Source: Melitaea cinxia (lineage: Eukaryota > Arthropoda > Insecta > Lepidoptera > Nymphalidae). Taken from it: a DNA stretch of 64,000 nucleotides. The position numbers and the translations under genes were made by a program. The stretch covers positions 10,561,501-10,625,500 of the forward strand of contig NC_059421.1 of assembly GCF_905220565.1 (NCBI RefSeq), read 5' to 3'. Position 1 is the first letter of the stretch. Every line of letters begins with the position of its first letter. The notes below the pieces were generated by a model that saw nothing but the letters and a program-made list of their open reading frames with translations, did not search any database and was not told the origin of the DNA. Positions 33,735-46,000 of the stretch are shown piece after piece.

Positions 33735-34065
33735 TCGCTTTAGCCTATAACATCCCACTACTGGGCATAGACCTCTTTCCCCACGTAGGAGAAGGATCAG
33801 AGCTTAATCCACCACGCTGCTCAAATGCGGGTTGGCGATTATATTCTCTACTATGAGTAACGATCGCTATCGGGTGTACAATATAACAATCGGGACCAAC
33901 AGTTTAACACGCTCTACAAGGCACAGTGGGGAGACCCACAAGGACTAACGACCAGACCGGAAATAATATTTGTATAAACACAAATATCCACTCCGAGTAA
34001 GAATCGAACCCGCGACCGTCGGTGTTAAGGCGCACGCACCGTTACACCAGAGCGGTCTATATATT
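33735..34065 (-). repeat. SINE C copy with a different tRNA-like head
   Basis: The tail and body match family C, but the head (CTCCGAGTAAGAATCGAACC, then CACCGTTACACCAGAGCGG) differs from other C heads and has well-formed A-box and B-box-like segments in reverse. It may be a related SINE subfamily or a chimera. Confidence 0.6.
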
Positions 34066-34279
34066 TCTAAAAATAGGGGTAATTGATAGTTGGGGTAACA
34101 ACAAGGAATCCCTTACAAAGTATCAGGTTTTCTAACGATTTTCCTACATCCAGAGGCCTATGCCCAGCAGTGGGGTTTTACAGGCTGAATGCAACAATTT
34201 TCCTGCACTGCCAAGAAGGAGATGAGATTTCTCAGATGAATGATGGAATATGTACTGTGAACACATTATGTATTCACAG

Positions 34280-34572
34280 TACATATTTCACTGAGGTAGG
34301 GCACAGCAGGAATTTCCTGCTCAAAATATGGAGCAGCCCGACTGGGGTAGTATCTTGACCTTACAGAAGATCACAGCAAAATAATACTGTTTTCAAGCAG
34401 TATTGTGTTCCTGTTGGTGAGTAAGGTGACCAGAGCTCCTGGGGGGATTGGGGATTGGGTCGGCAACGCGCTTGCGATGTTTCTGGTGTTGCAAGCGTCT
34501 ATAAGCTACGGTAATCTCTTACCATCAGGTGAGCAGTACGCTTGTTTGCCGACCTAGTGATATAAAAAAAAA
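34280..34572 (+). repeat. Family E, near full length
   Basis: It runs from CACTGAGGTAGGGCACAGC to a TAGTGATATAAAAAAAA tail, in sense orientation. Confidence 0.7.
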
Positions 34573-35095
34573 TATTGAAATATATTTGGAAAAAAGTTTA
34601 GTTTCATACTAAACTATTATTAATACTAACCTATTACTAATCTTGTATACTCTCTTACCATTATATTTGGGAAGATTGTAATCTAGCTAAAGAGTTATCT
34701 ACACATTCGATTACCGTTCTGTTTGATCACGGAAGTGTTGCTGCAACTTAAAGACGAACTCGCGTCGGCGTCGCTCGGTTTAGTTCACGCCATCGCGTGC
34801 TCGAACTACTAAAACTAATCCACTCCCTTCTTTCAAAACATTACTTGAACGTATGAACTTATCAATTACGTTTATATGCTCAACTATATTATGTGGGAAC
34901 TTAATCCAAAGCTTATTCGACAACGCTTTTTTTTTCGGAGTTAGTATTACTAGGTATCGACTTTGACAGCGTCACCGGGATGGCCGGGTACTGAGACCCA
35001 GCCGTGATGAAGGAGAGCTCAAGATGTTCGTTCGTCCTAAAAGTGTCTCCTAGTGAGATCTCATCTCGGCTCAGAACGGAGTCAATATGCATGAT
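34573..35095. other. Unassigned; short CpG-rich patch at ~34745-34815
   Basis: The patch (GAACTCGCGTCGGCGTCGC and GCCATCGCGTGCTCGAAC) stands out from AT-rich surroundings. I cannot assign it. Confidence 0.35.
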
Positions 35096-35099
35096 GTTG

Positions 35100-35240
35100 C
35101 ACAGATACAGTTGCACTTGCGGTCGCGGGTTCTGTACACGCACATGACAAATATTTGTATAGGCCATACCGATATTTGTAGTGGTCTGGTGAGTTTTTGA
35201 ATACCAATACAGGAGAAAATCCTACTGGCGGCTGTTGAGT
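35100..35240 (+). repeat. SINE C head fragment
   Basis: It contains GCGGTCGCGGGTTCTGTAC, ATGACAAATATTTGTATAGG and GTGGTCTGGTGAG, a diverged C head. Confidence 0.5.
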
Positions 35241-35484
35241 GTGAAACGTTTATTAGATGATGATGATGATAAAAAATTGTGCTAATGCGGCTTACATTAC
35301 ATGATATGGAGACTTTTCAAACTTTTGTCTTAAACGAAGCCTAAAATATAGATGGCGCTGTGCGTAATTTTTACCCACAGAGTTCAAAATATGGCGCTTA
35401 AGAGCGTTATTAAATGATAATAAATCGAAGTTTAGACCAAAATGAGACGATATAAATGGCAAAAAGCATACTCTTATATAGTTT

Positions 35485-35760
35485 TTTTATAGATTCATTC
35501 AAATAGGCTTCAAAAGCCCTTTCGAATCGTCATTTTACAAATTAGAAGTTATTAGTTATTAGTTATTTAAAAAAAAAATAATTTATTAATTGTTTAATTT
35601 AATTTGTTAAAAGTGACGCTACCACCGATTCGGAATGTAGATTCTGCAGAGAAGAATCGGCAAGAAACTCCGCAGTTATTCTTTGAAAAACAAACTGTGT
35701 TTTAATACAAAATTGGTAATATCTTATATACCTACATGAAATATAACGTCACTAACGTAA
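35485..35760. repeat. Family A repeat
   Basis: Near-full copy, from ATTCAAATAGGCTTCAAAAG through ACCACCGATTCGGAATGTAG to TTCTTTGAAAAACAAAC. Confidence 0.65.
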
Positions 35761-35794
35761 CGTAAATAATACCAAATACAAATCATCATCATCA

Positions 35795-35910
35795 TCACAT
35801 CAGCCTTTCGCAGTCCTTTGCTGGACATAGGCCTCTACAAGCTCACGCCAAAAATGGCGTGAACTCATGTGATTTGCCTATAGTCACGGGCAGGCGGGTT
35901 GTTGACCAAA
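35795..35910 (-). repeat. Family B, 5'-truncated copy
   Basis: The terminal region of B in reverse orientation, preceded on the plus strand by an ATC-repeat that corresponds to its sense-strand (GAT)n tail. Confidence 0.65.
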
Positions 35911-36654
35911 ACAAATAAATAATTTTAAACAAATAATTTCACTAAATTAAAATTAAAAATTCGATAAGGATATTACAGATTCAAAATCACGATTATAAAG
36001 TTTCCAAGCATATGTACCCCAGAGTACATATTACATATACTTTCAAGATTCAATAACTCAAAACAAATCGCATCATACTGCAGTCATTCATTAGAATCCA
36101 TTTAAATTGGTACGAAATTCCAATTTTGTCGGTAACAATTTAATAACGATTGTTTTCAGCTCGTAAAAGCGGGTGTGTTTGACAATTAGCCTACGGGCGG
36201 ACAGGAAAAACAACTAACTTCAGAAAAACCAGCAAAAGTAACTCAGCGAGATTTTTTCATCAGATTAGCCAATGTTTATCCTTCCTTTGTACGGCAGCTT
36301 GAAGCGTTACATTATCGAATTAGATTTTCCTAATGATAATATTTTCTTTACCGGTTAAGTAAATGTAGGTAATACTGACTCATTAAGAATTAGGTAATAT
36401 TTCTAAATCGTTTAAGTAGGTTCCGTTTATCACTTGAGATAATTTCTGAAAATTATTGTATGGTAAATAAATAATTGTGTTTGCTCGCAAACGAAAAAAA
36501 AACCGACTTCAATTACATCGACGAGTAATACAACGTAGATCGACGAAAAAATAGTCAAGTAACTACCCGTTATCAAAGATTAATCAAAAAGTAGTTATCG
36601 GATCTCGATAAAATTTATATGTGACCATATGATAAACATCAGCTTTCGATTAAA

Positions 36655-37379
36655 TCTGGGGGCACGGTAGTGCCCCCGCCAAGACGAAACAAAAAAAAAA
36701 AAAAAAAAAAAAAACGAAAAGCACTACCTATCTTTTCTCGAAGTGCTTCGTCGTTTTTTTGAACCCTCATAACTTGGGTTTGGATTATACTAGATAAACA
36801 AAATTCTGGGGATATGATGTCAACAGTGGACTTATTAAACATATAAAGTTTCAATTGCATAGCTCTTATACTTTAGATTTTATTGATATCTAAAAAACCC
36901 CGATTTCGTCACTCACTGATGATCATCAAAATTCATAGAGTACTTCCTGAAGTCCCAGAAAGCTGAAACTTGGTATGTAAGCTAGTATTAGTACACAAAC
37001 AACAAAAAAATTCTAAAACTTGGAACTTTTACCCCCCAACCCCTTAAACTAGGAGATGGAAGTTTGTATGAGACTTCCGCAAATTTTGATGCTAGAGGTC
37101 TGAAAATTGATATAGGGACTCCTTGTTATTAATAATAATAATAAAATACATAAAAAAATAAAAATCGGTTATTAGTTTATGTCGAAAATTTACATTTTGT
37201 AATTTTGGTATTTAAGTTTTGGCGGAGATCACCGTTTGCATATCAGTTCAACATAAAATCAAAAACAGCGTGCTTAAACCGAATATGGTGAAGATTGGAT
37301 GATATTTATGGTATAAAATGTGTCGGAGGTAAAATGCAACTATAATATTGTCATAAGCAACTTACAAAAAGAAGTGAAA
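36655..37379. repeat. Insert G: GGGGGCACGGTAGTGCCCCC repeat with Helitron-unit relative
   Basis: It begins with the hairpin GGGGGCACGGTAGTGCCCCC and a poly-A run (36690-36712). The stretch 36893-37130 (GTCACTCACTGATGATC, GAAACTTGGTATGTAAGC, GATGGAAGTTTGTATGAG) is a far-diverged relative of the ~282-bp Helitron array unit. Confidence 0.55.
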
Positions 37380-37907
37380 TCCCACCAAAAACATTTTCAT
37401 GTAAAATGTTGCCAAGACGAGATCATATGGCTCGCACTGTCAAAAAGTTATCAGATCTCTTGTAGAGCCAAGCTTCTAACTCTACACGCCCTAACTCTAC
37501 AAGCCCTAACTTCACAAACTCTACACCTTAGTCAAAATATGTGGCTTGGCCGTTTCGTTACTACCGGCTGCCGATGTTGTAGATGACGACTTTCCTCTCT
37601 CATTTATATAAATATATTTTCTCTTTTTATTTTTATTTGTATTATATGTATATCAATTATTCTTCTTCTTTTTATTTTTTCTTTAATAGAACTATTGTAT
37701 GACAGAAAAGTAAAAAACAGTGACGGTAGCGAAACGGCCAAGCCGCATATTTTGACTAAGGTGTAGAGTTTGTGAAGTTAGGGCTTGTAGAGTTAGGGCG
37801 TGTAGAGTTAGAAGCTTGGCTCTACAAGAGATCTGATAACTTTTTGACAGTGCGAGCCATATGATCTCGTCTTGGCAACATTTTACATGAAAATGTTTTT
37901 GGTGGGA
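37380..37907. mobile_element. Foldback MITE with ~182-bp inverted arms
   Basis: Arms at ~37380-37562 and ~37726-37907 are nearly perfect inverted repeats (ends TCCCACCAAAAACATTTTC); I saw only a couple of mismatches. The ~165-bp spacer is AT-rich. I could not define a convincing target duplication. Transcripts would form a long hairpin. Confidence 0.8.
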
Positions 37908-38341
37908 TTAAAAATTATCAAAATTAGTATACCCAGTAAAAAGTTGTTGCGGATTTTCGAGAATTTCCCTCGATTTCTCTGGGATACCATCATCAGATCC
38001 TGGTTTCCTTGTTATGGTGCTAAACTAGGGATATCCTCTTTCCAACAAAAAAAGAATTATCAAAATCGGTACATCTAGTAGAAAGTTATGCGGTATAATA
38101 CAACGTAGGTCGATGAAAAAAGCGTCAAGTAAAAACGCATTATTAGATATAGCTCGAAAAGTAGTTGTTAGATCTCAAATAAATTTAAATGGGACCAATT
38201 GGCACACACCACCTTTCGATTAAAAGAAAATTTGTCGAAATCGCTCCACCCAGTCAAAAGTTCTGATGTAACATACATAAAAAAAAAAAAAAAATACAGT
38301 CGAATTGAGAACCTCCTCCTTTTTTGGAAGTCGGTTAAAAA

Positions 38342-39540
38342 TAGAACAAAACGTTTTCTTCGTTTAGATATTGATGCCTTACAATGTCCCTTTTACGGTT
38401 CATTCTTCCAAATAGATTCTAAGTCTAGTCTAGAAAGTATATTATCTATATAATGAAAATGAATGTTGCTATTATGTACTTAATAAGATAGGATTAGTTA
38501 TATAATACATTAATAAAAATTTAAAAAAAGAGAAAAATGGATAAAAGATTTTCTAAGTACACCAAAAAGTGCCTACTAACAATAACATAGGATAAGTGTA
38601 CATTGTAAGTAGCAAATAAGTATACATATATTGTAGTTAACAAATAAGTGTAAATATAATAAAAATAATAACAATAAAAAAAAAAACAATATGTAGAATA
38701 GTCTTGGTCAGTGGACTCGCGTCGATTTTTAAAGATTTAAAGATTCTAAGTTTTCTAAAGTTGCAGTAAATTACCGCTGCATGTTTTAAAAGAAAAAAAT
38801 TAAAAAATATGGAATAACAAAAGCTCGGGCATTATAAGCCTGTGGATATATCACTTACATAAAAAAGCGCATAATTCATTAATAAATAAATTTTTATTTA
38901 ATAACTTTTACTATCTACTTATAAAGTCATTTACTAAAAAAAAATATAGAATCACGCACGACCGATATACGAGTAGTTTTCATAAAATAAACAATAGTAA
39001 CTTTTATATTTTCCTGCATTTCAATAAATAAGTCATCATATTTTTCTGTCTTTTTGCGTCCTATCTTTTTGACGATTGAATGCGAATCATAAACACAAAA
39101 CTTTGAATATTTCAAAGCACAACTTTAATGTAACTCAAAATAAATAATACTTAGTTTAAAACGAAGTTATCCAGTAAGTAAATAAAATTGTTCTACGAAA
39201 ACTTTTACTTGAAACATTTTTACCCAACTGTGCTGCAGACATTACTAACTCAACTTCATTTCCTGTACCTAATATTCTATTTACCGAGAAAAGAATTGTT
39301 TATTCCGAGGAACTCAAACTATTGTTCAAAACTTGGTCAATTCTTAAGAGTGTGAATACAAAAACACTTCTACAGCTTAGACGTCTTGACCCAGATGCCA
39401 CTACATTGTGCATTTCGTCTTTTGCGCGTTTTAATATTAAAATAAGATTTTTATATTGCACTGAATCAGTCTGTAAATGCCTAACTACTGCGCAAGCCAT
39501 TTTTTATTCACATAATTTTGACACTAACATACATCGAAAA
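38342..39540. other. Mostly unassigned AT-rich DNA
   Basis: A ~45-base motif near 38812 (GGAATAACAAAAGCTCGGGC) also occurs near 10780. No gene is supported. Confidence 0.45.
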
Positions 39541-39542
39541 CG

Positions 39543-39612
39543 ACGAATGGGTGCAGCGGTCACAGCACCGGCTGCTTGCGAGCGAAGGTTCGATCCTCAC
39601 TCATGACAAACA
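39543..39612 (+). repeat. SINE C head fragment
   Basis: GGTGCAGCGGTCACAGCACC and GAAGGTTCGATCCTCAC resemble A- and B-box regions of the family C head. Confidence 0.5.
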
Positions 39613-39649
39613 TTTGGATTAGCATATTTTCACAGTCACAATAAATAGA

Positions 39650-39852
39650 CTACCCACTGGCGCAGTTTGTAACTGCTTCCTATCTTGTTTTTGTTTGTAA
39701 TTGCCATCTTCAGTCCAAGTGTAATATTTGTATTATTTTGATGTATATTTATAAAAAAAATATTTAGCTATAATAATATTCAGCTGTTACCTATAACACA
39801 AGCATTAAGTTGCTTACCGTTGGAAAAGACAACCGTGTGTGTATGTCATAAG
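39650..39852 (+). repeat. SINE D, internally deleted
   Basis: The tRNA-like head is shortened (CCACTGGCGCAGTTTGTAAC, then TCCAAGTGTAATATTTG). The body with ACACAAGCATTAAGTTGC is intact. Confidence 0.65.
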
Positions 39853-40005
39853 ATAGTACTGTTATTATTTGATAATTCTACTTTCGGCAACGACTAACTG
39901 CAATTATGATTTCGAAAGTCTAAAAATATGTCGGCGATATTGTAGGTACCATTGTCACGGGTGACTTGCCGGTATCGGTAGGTTGAAAATGACAATTGCG
40001 GTAAG

Positions 40006-40007
<2 letters not shown>

Positions 40008-40052
<45 letters not shown>
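40008..40052. repeat. (TA)n microsatellite
   Basis: An uninterrupted TA dinucleotide run of about 20 repeats. Confidence 0.9.
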
Positions 40053-40054
<2 letters not shown>

Positions 40055-40160
40055 ATTAGCATGGTTATTTTTTTGCTTAAATTATTCAAAAACGGGATAT
40101 TTACCGACTTTAGACTCTGAGACTCGTGAACAAGACATTCGTAGTTAATGTAGAAATATC

Positions 40161-40501
40161 ATTCATTCGTTCATTCATTTCAGCCTATCGCAGTCCACTG
40201 ATGGACATAGACCTACACAAGTTCGCGCCGAAAATGGCGTGAACTCGTGTGTTTTTCTCATAGTCACAACGCTGGGCAGGCGTGTTGGTGACCGCAGGGC
40301 TGGCTCTGTCGCACGGAAGACGCTGCTGCCCATCTTCGGCCTGTGTATTTCAAAGCCAGCAATTGAATGGTTATTCCGCCATCGGTCCGCTTTTTAAGTT
40401 CCAAGTTGGTAGTGGAACTGTGTTATCCCTTAGTCGCCTCTTACGACACCCCCGGGAAGAGAGGGGGTGGCTATATTCTTTGCTGCCGTAACCACACAGC
40501 G
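40161..40501 (-). repeat. Family B, full length with 8-bp target duplication
   Basis: GAAATATC flanks it at 40153-40160 and 40502-40509. A (TTCAT)n-like tract sits at the tail end. Confidence 0.75.
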
Positions 40502-40509
40502 GAAATATC

Positions 40510-41254
40510 GAACTTCGTAAAATGAAAATAAAGAACATGGTAAATATCCTATTTTTTAATAGTTTTAGCACAATAAAAAATATTTAAGAATACAAAAAGT
40601 GTATTAATAAAACTGGTTTAGTTGTAAACAAATCTTTTTCTCACCCTGTAGTAGTGTATCTGTACTAGTCTTCCACACTTGAAACATGATAGTAAAATTT
40701 ACTGCATTGTTGACGTGTTAGCTCATTTTACTCTCGATTTACTATCAACTATTTCGACGTAAGCTTACGTTCAAACCAATGGATGAATTGACAATATAAC
40801 GTCAAGTGCTCGAATAAGTCACTCTCGAAAGTCACATCGTAATAAAATTTCGTTTTCAACTGTTCGCTGTCGTAAAACGTTCCGAAAATTTTCGATTTTT
40901 ACATCCTTGTACGAAATAAACTGTAAATTCAGATTTCGATGAATTCAATTTTACTGTCTCCAGAATATTTACTACTGTTTTTATTTTGACGTATTTTTGG
41001 ATACAATTATGCGTTTTGTACGAGTATAATTCGGAAAAAACACAAGCTGTGTATAATTTTGTATATTTTAATGTTATTTATTAATACAATTTTTACGACA
41101 AGTAACTTTTTTCGCAATTAAATTTCAAAATAGTTTTAACATTTTTTAAAACAATTGTATCAGTTAGTTCACGATACATATATTAATTTGTTATTTACCT
41201 GTACTAATAAAGTTAAAAAATTAAGTTATTAAATAAATAAATATCATATAACAT
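40510..41254. other. AT-rich, nothing recognised
   Basis: No ORF, repeat or RNA gene is supported. Confidence 0.45.
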
Positions 41255-41257
41255 ACA

Positions 41258-41492
41258 CATATGGTCGTCTGTTCCTATGATAAGCAACTTAATGCTTGTG
41301 TTACAGGTAACAGCCGACTGTTATAACTATTTTTTTAAATAAATATACATAGGAATAAGACATATAATTAAGTATAAATAAATATATATAAATAAATATA
41401 CATATTACACCCAGACTCAGGTGGGAATCGAACCCGCAACCCGCGAAACAGAAAGCAGGATCACTACACACTGCGCCTACGGGCTAGTCATT
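41258..41492 (-). repeat. SINE D, full length, minus strand
   Basis: The reverse complement gives the TGGCGCAGT A-box, GCGGGTTCGATTCCCACC B-box region and ACACAAGCATTAAGTTGC body. Confidence 0.75.
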
Positions 41493-41647
41493 ATTAAAAA
41501 GTAAATAATTAGAACAGATATTTATCTACTAAACAGATTTTTATGGTAATCTGAGAGAAAGAGTATATATTGTAATTAATTATATGGGCTAAACTTGCGT
41601 TGTTGATTGCGACTACTACCGACATATTTTTCTTATGCTACTTTTAT

Positions 41648-41788
41648 TAAAGGTTGCTGGAAGAGATCGCTATAAGAGATAAGGCCGCCTTTGCATACAT
41701 TATTTGTTTTTGTATCAAATCGTTCTAAAATGTATCTTCTTTTTTGTGGGTGCAATAAAGTTTAATAAATAAATAAATAAAGAGAGAA
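41648..41788 (+). repeat. RTE-like LINE 3' tail with (TAAA)n
   Basis: It matches 10140-10262 (AAAGGTTGCTGGAAGAGATC, GATAAGGCCGCC) and ends CAATAAAG followed by AATAAATAAATAAATAAA. Confidence 0.65.
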
Positions 41789-41815
41789 AGACAATGTGTG
41801 CTCACAAACACACCT

Positions 41816-41956
41816 CTCTTGCTCCGTTCGCCTCGCCCGATCACACTTTTCGTAACGCTCTCGTCACAAATATACCAGCTTACCCCCTAAGTTGAAGTCA
41901 AACTTCCTTACGAATGTTTGATGCGTAAAGAAATCTTACTTCAAAAATATATAAAC
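41816..41956. repeat. Family I repeat
   Basis: GTTCGCCTCGCCCGATCAC through AATCTTACTTCAAAA; same orientation as the 11430 copy. Confidence 0.55.
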
Positions 41957-42424
41957 CATCTTCAAAAATATATAAATCATCCACTTATTATCCCCTATCA
42001 CGTTAACAACACAAAAATATCATTGCAAATAGTTGACTCAATTTGCAAACTTTAATATCAGAAAAATACCAAATCCAATAATAAATCATATCCCCCCAAC
42101 GCAATTTCTACTCGATATAAGCACTACTTAAGCGTTAAAGATCCATAAACGCCGTGACTAATGTAATAGGACGGGACCCTTATACGTAGTGTTAGATCGA
42201 GCAATACAGAAGATTGGATATAGCTTCGGATAGCCATTTGGGTACTTCATTAGGTCTAAATTAATCTGAGTAATGTCTCAAACTACCCTCACTCCGTCTC
42301 TCGTTTGAGATAACAAGGTACTATTGGATCACGGAGTCATTTCGAAGTCACCTCAAATTATCTTCGTAATTATTTTTTGCTTGTCATAAAATTCGCTTTT
42401 TTTTCAGCACATTAAAACTACTTT
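41957..42424. other. AT-rich, nothing recognised
   Basis: A 13-base match to the 5.4-kb transposon TIR near 42176 is treated under rejected observations. Confidence 0.4.
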
Positions 42425-42585
42425 CTTACTCCGCAAGTTCGCGCCAGAAATGGAGTGAGCTAATGTGTTTTGCCCATAGTCACCACGCTGGGCAGGCGGG
42501 TTGGTGACCTCATGGCTGGCTTTGTCACACCGAAGTCGCTGCTGCCCGTCTTCGGCCTGTCTATTTCAAAGCCAGCAGTTGGGTT
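42425..42585 (-). repeat. Family B fragment
   Basis: The central part of B (TCACCACGCTGGGCAGGCGG to AAAGCCAGCAGTTGG) lies just left of the copia insertion. Confidence 0.6.
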
Positions 42586-42606
42586 ATGGTAATAAATATT
42601 CACTTC

Positions 42607-42844
42607 TGTTAGAATATTAATATTTAGTTTTTAAGCTGTGTAACTAGTTCTTGTAGTCTGTGCTATTACACTGATTTTTCTACTCTGTACTAACAATGCA
42701 AGATGTCGGTGCTTAAGTTTTCAAGTGTTGTTTTAAATATATAATGTAACAAAGAAAATAAAAATGTTTTAATTAAGTGAGTTGCGTGGGGGCCTAACAA
42801 CCTAAATATGCAGATCCAGTAGATAAATCACATAAATTCTCACA
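42607..42844 (+). repeat. Copia 5' LTR
   Basis: 238 bp, TGTTAGAATATT to TTCTCACA, apparently identical to 46440-46677. Confidence 0.95.
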
Positions 42845-43013
42845 TCCACGGACCTCTGTTCATTGTTCTGATCTTTTTCGTACTGTTTAAAGAAGAAATT
42901 AAAATTTATCAAAATGGACGTCATGAACTAGCACTCGTCGGCCCCGAGAAACAGAAGTTATTTTTCAATGTTTGAATTCATTCCGAAAGTATTATATTAA
43001 ACTAATATTAAAA

Positions 43014-46000
43014 ATGTCGAGTATAGAAGTTTATCCGCAACTTTGTGAAGGGAGTAAGTTTAGTAATTGGAAATTTAGATTAAATATTTTATTTGAAGAA
43101 AAAGGTATCGAGTACTTATTAAAAGGAAAGAAAGAAGATAATTTAAAAAAGGACACTTATAAAAAGGATGATGCTAAGGGAAGATTGATAATTATAAACT
43201 GCTTAAATGATAAATTTTTGGAAGTAGTGAAACCAGCAACCAGTGCATTAGAAATGTTAAAACTATTAAGTGGAGTATTTGAAAGAAGAAGCACATTTAA
43301 CAAAGTATTACTCAAAAAGAAACTCATTACTTTGAAACATCAATTCTCAAATAAACTTCAGGATCATTTAATTACCTTTGAAAATATAATTAATGAATTA
43401 GAAGGTGGAGGTGCAAGGATAGAGGAATTAGATAAGGTGGAGCACCTGTTTATAACATTACCTAAGGAGTATGATACCATAATAAATACACTGGAATCCC
43501 TCGACAAGGAATTAAATTATGAATTTGTAAAGTGTAGATTACTCGATTTAGAAAATAAATTAAAAGAAAATAGTATCAAGGAGAAAACTGAAAATATGTT
43601 TATTACAAACACAGCCATTATTTGCTTTAAATGTAAACGTAGAGGACACAAATCTTTTCAGTGTGATTTAAATAATAATCTTACTAACAATGATATCAAG
43701 CAAGGAACCGCTCATAATAATAGTAAAATGAATAGGGGAAGAGTACTTAACAATAATTTTTTTAATAGAGGGTATAATAACAATAATAGAGGAAGAGGTT
43801 ACAATAGTCAGATTTATCAAGGAAGAGGTTATAATAATAATTATATGAATCGTGGTCACAGATATAATAATAACTACATAAATCAAGTTAGAGGTTACAA
43901 TAATAATTATATGAACAGAGGAAGAGGATGGCACCATAATTTTTCTAGACAAGCAAACACCACAGAAGAATCTAATTTACAGGAGGAAAATAAAAGTACA
44001 TTTGTTGCATTAACTTTGGAAAAGGAATTTAAAGAAAGCAATGACATCTTATTTATAATAGACTCTGGGGCATCGCATCATTTTATACAAGAAAAATATG
44101 AAAAGTACATGTATGACATACAATTATTAGATGAGCCGATGAAGATTAAAATAGCTAATGGTCAATTTTTAATTGCTAACAAAAAAGGGAAATTAGAAGG
44201 AATTTACATGAATAAAATTATAGTTATCAATGGAATAATAGTACCAGAAATTTCACATAATTTGATATCAGTTTCTAAATTAATGGAAAAGGGTATGACA
44301 ATAATAATTAAACAAGAACAAATGAAAATATATACTAATGATACATATAATAATACACATCATATTTATAAAGAAGGAAAATTATTTACTATGAGGATAA
44401 AATATAAAATTGTAAGAAATGAAGAAGATCCAGATGTACAGTATGAAAACTCACAAAAAATAATACCAGAGCAAAAAGAAACAGATATAGTAGAGCCAGT
44501 GACAACTACTAGAAGTGGGAGACAAATTAAAGTTCCGAACCATCTTAAAGATTACCATCTTAATTTTCAGGCATATTGTTTTTACAGCGAAGATGACCCA
44601 GTTACTTATGATGAAGCTATAGAAAAGGGATGGTCATCATCAATTAACATGGAATTAGAAGCATTGAAAGGAATGAATACGTGGACAGAAACTAAATTAC
44701 CAAACGGAAAACAAGCAATTGAAGCTAAATGGATATTTAAAACAAAAGAAAATGGTATAAAAAAGGCAAGATTAGTTGCAAAAGGATTTCAGATAAAAGA
44801 AAATGATGAATTTGGAAACAATAACTATACACCAGTAGCAAGAACATCAACAGTGAGATTTACCCTAGCACAAGCAGTACAAAATTCTTGGCCAATAAGA
44901 CAATTAGATGTACCAACAGCATACTTAAATGGAATATTAGAATCAGAAATATACTTGAGACCACCGGAAGGAGTAGAAGTTACTGATGGAAATGTTTTAA
45001 AGCTTAATAGAGGATTATATGGACTGAGAGAAAGTGGAAAATGTTGGAACAAGAGATTAAATAATTATCTAGAGGAAAAAGGGTTTGAAAGATCGAGAAA
45101 TGATTTTTGTTTATATAAAAATAGCATGAAAAACATTTGGCTAGTACTCTATGTAGATGACATATTAATTACCGGTGATAAAAATAATTTGTTAGAAACT
45201 ATAAGAGATTTGAAACAGGAGTTTAAGGCAAAAGATATGGGTGAAGTTGAATTATTCTTGGGAATGGAAATAACAAGGACAATCGACACACTAAAAATCA
45301 CACAGACTAGACAGATAGATAAAATGCTTAAAAAATTTGGAATGGAACATTGCAATGCTACAGAAACACCTATGACAAAAGGTTATCAAGTTAATAAAGA
45401 TGATGAAATAATACAGGACATACCGTTTAGGCAATTGGTTGGAGGACTTATGTTCATATCTACAATTTCCCGACCTGATATATCTTATGCAACATCTTTT
45501 CTATCACAATATTTAGAAAAACCCACTAAAGACTTATGGAAACAAGGAAAAAGAATACTACGATATTTAAAAGGTACTAGGACACACGGACTAATATATT
45601 ATAAAAATGATAATAAATGTATTGAAACATATTCAGACGCAGACTGGGCTGGAAATAAAGACGACAGGAAGAGTGTAAGTGGATCAGTAACAATGTACAA
45701 TGGAAACATTATATCATGGCTATCAAGAAAACAAAATTGTGTTGCGCTATCGACAGCTGAAGCTGAATACATAGCTGCTACAGTGAGTGTATGTGACTTA
45801 ATCAATGTGAAAGGACTGTTTATGAACTTTAATAGTGTACAAAACAGTGATGTGCAAAGTATTTTATATATGGACAATATAGGTGCTATAGAACTATCTA
45901 AATCTTATGAAAACAGTAAACGTGCAAAACATATTGATATTAAATTACATTTTATAAAAGACCTTCATAATAAGGGAGAATTTGAGATAAAATATGTATC

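Larger units (their letters stand above)
36472..38341 (+). repeat. Family F copy interrupted by ~1.25 kb of other elements
   Basis: F sequence runs to GATTAAA at 36654 and resumes at 37907 (ATTAAAAATTATC), ending GTCGGTTAAAA at 38341. The two halves read continuously when compared with 48129-48775. Confidence 0.75.

Noticed and set aside
42171..42190. 13-base match (CCCTTATACGTAG) to the TIR of the 5.4-kb transposon
   Set aside because: The flanking bases do not match the TIR and no partner end is visible; too short to call a solo end.
42972..43013. N-terminal extension of the copia ORF
   Set aside because: The upstream start is TTG. The first ATG in frame is at 43014 and the gag homology begins there.
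43668..43952. 94-codon minus-strand ORF in the copia element
   Set aside because: It is the antisense of the Asn/Gly-rich gag repeat; low-complexity shadow.
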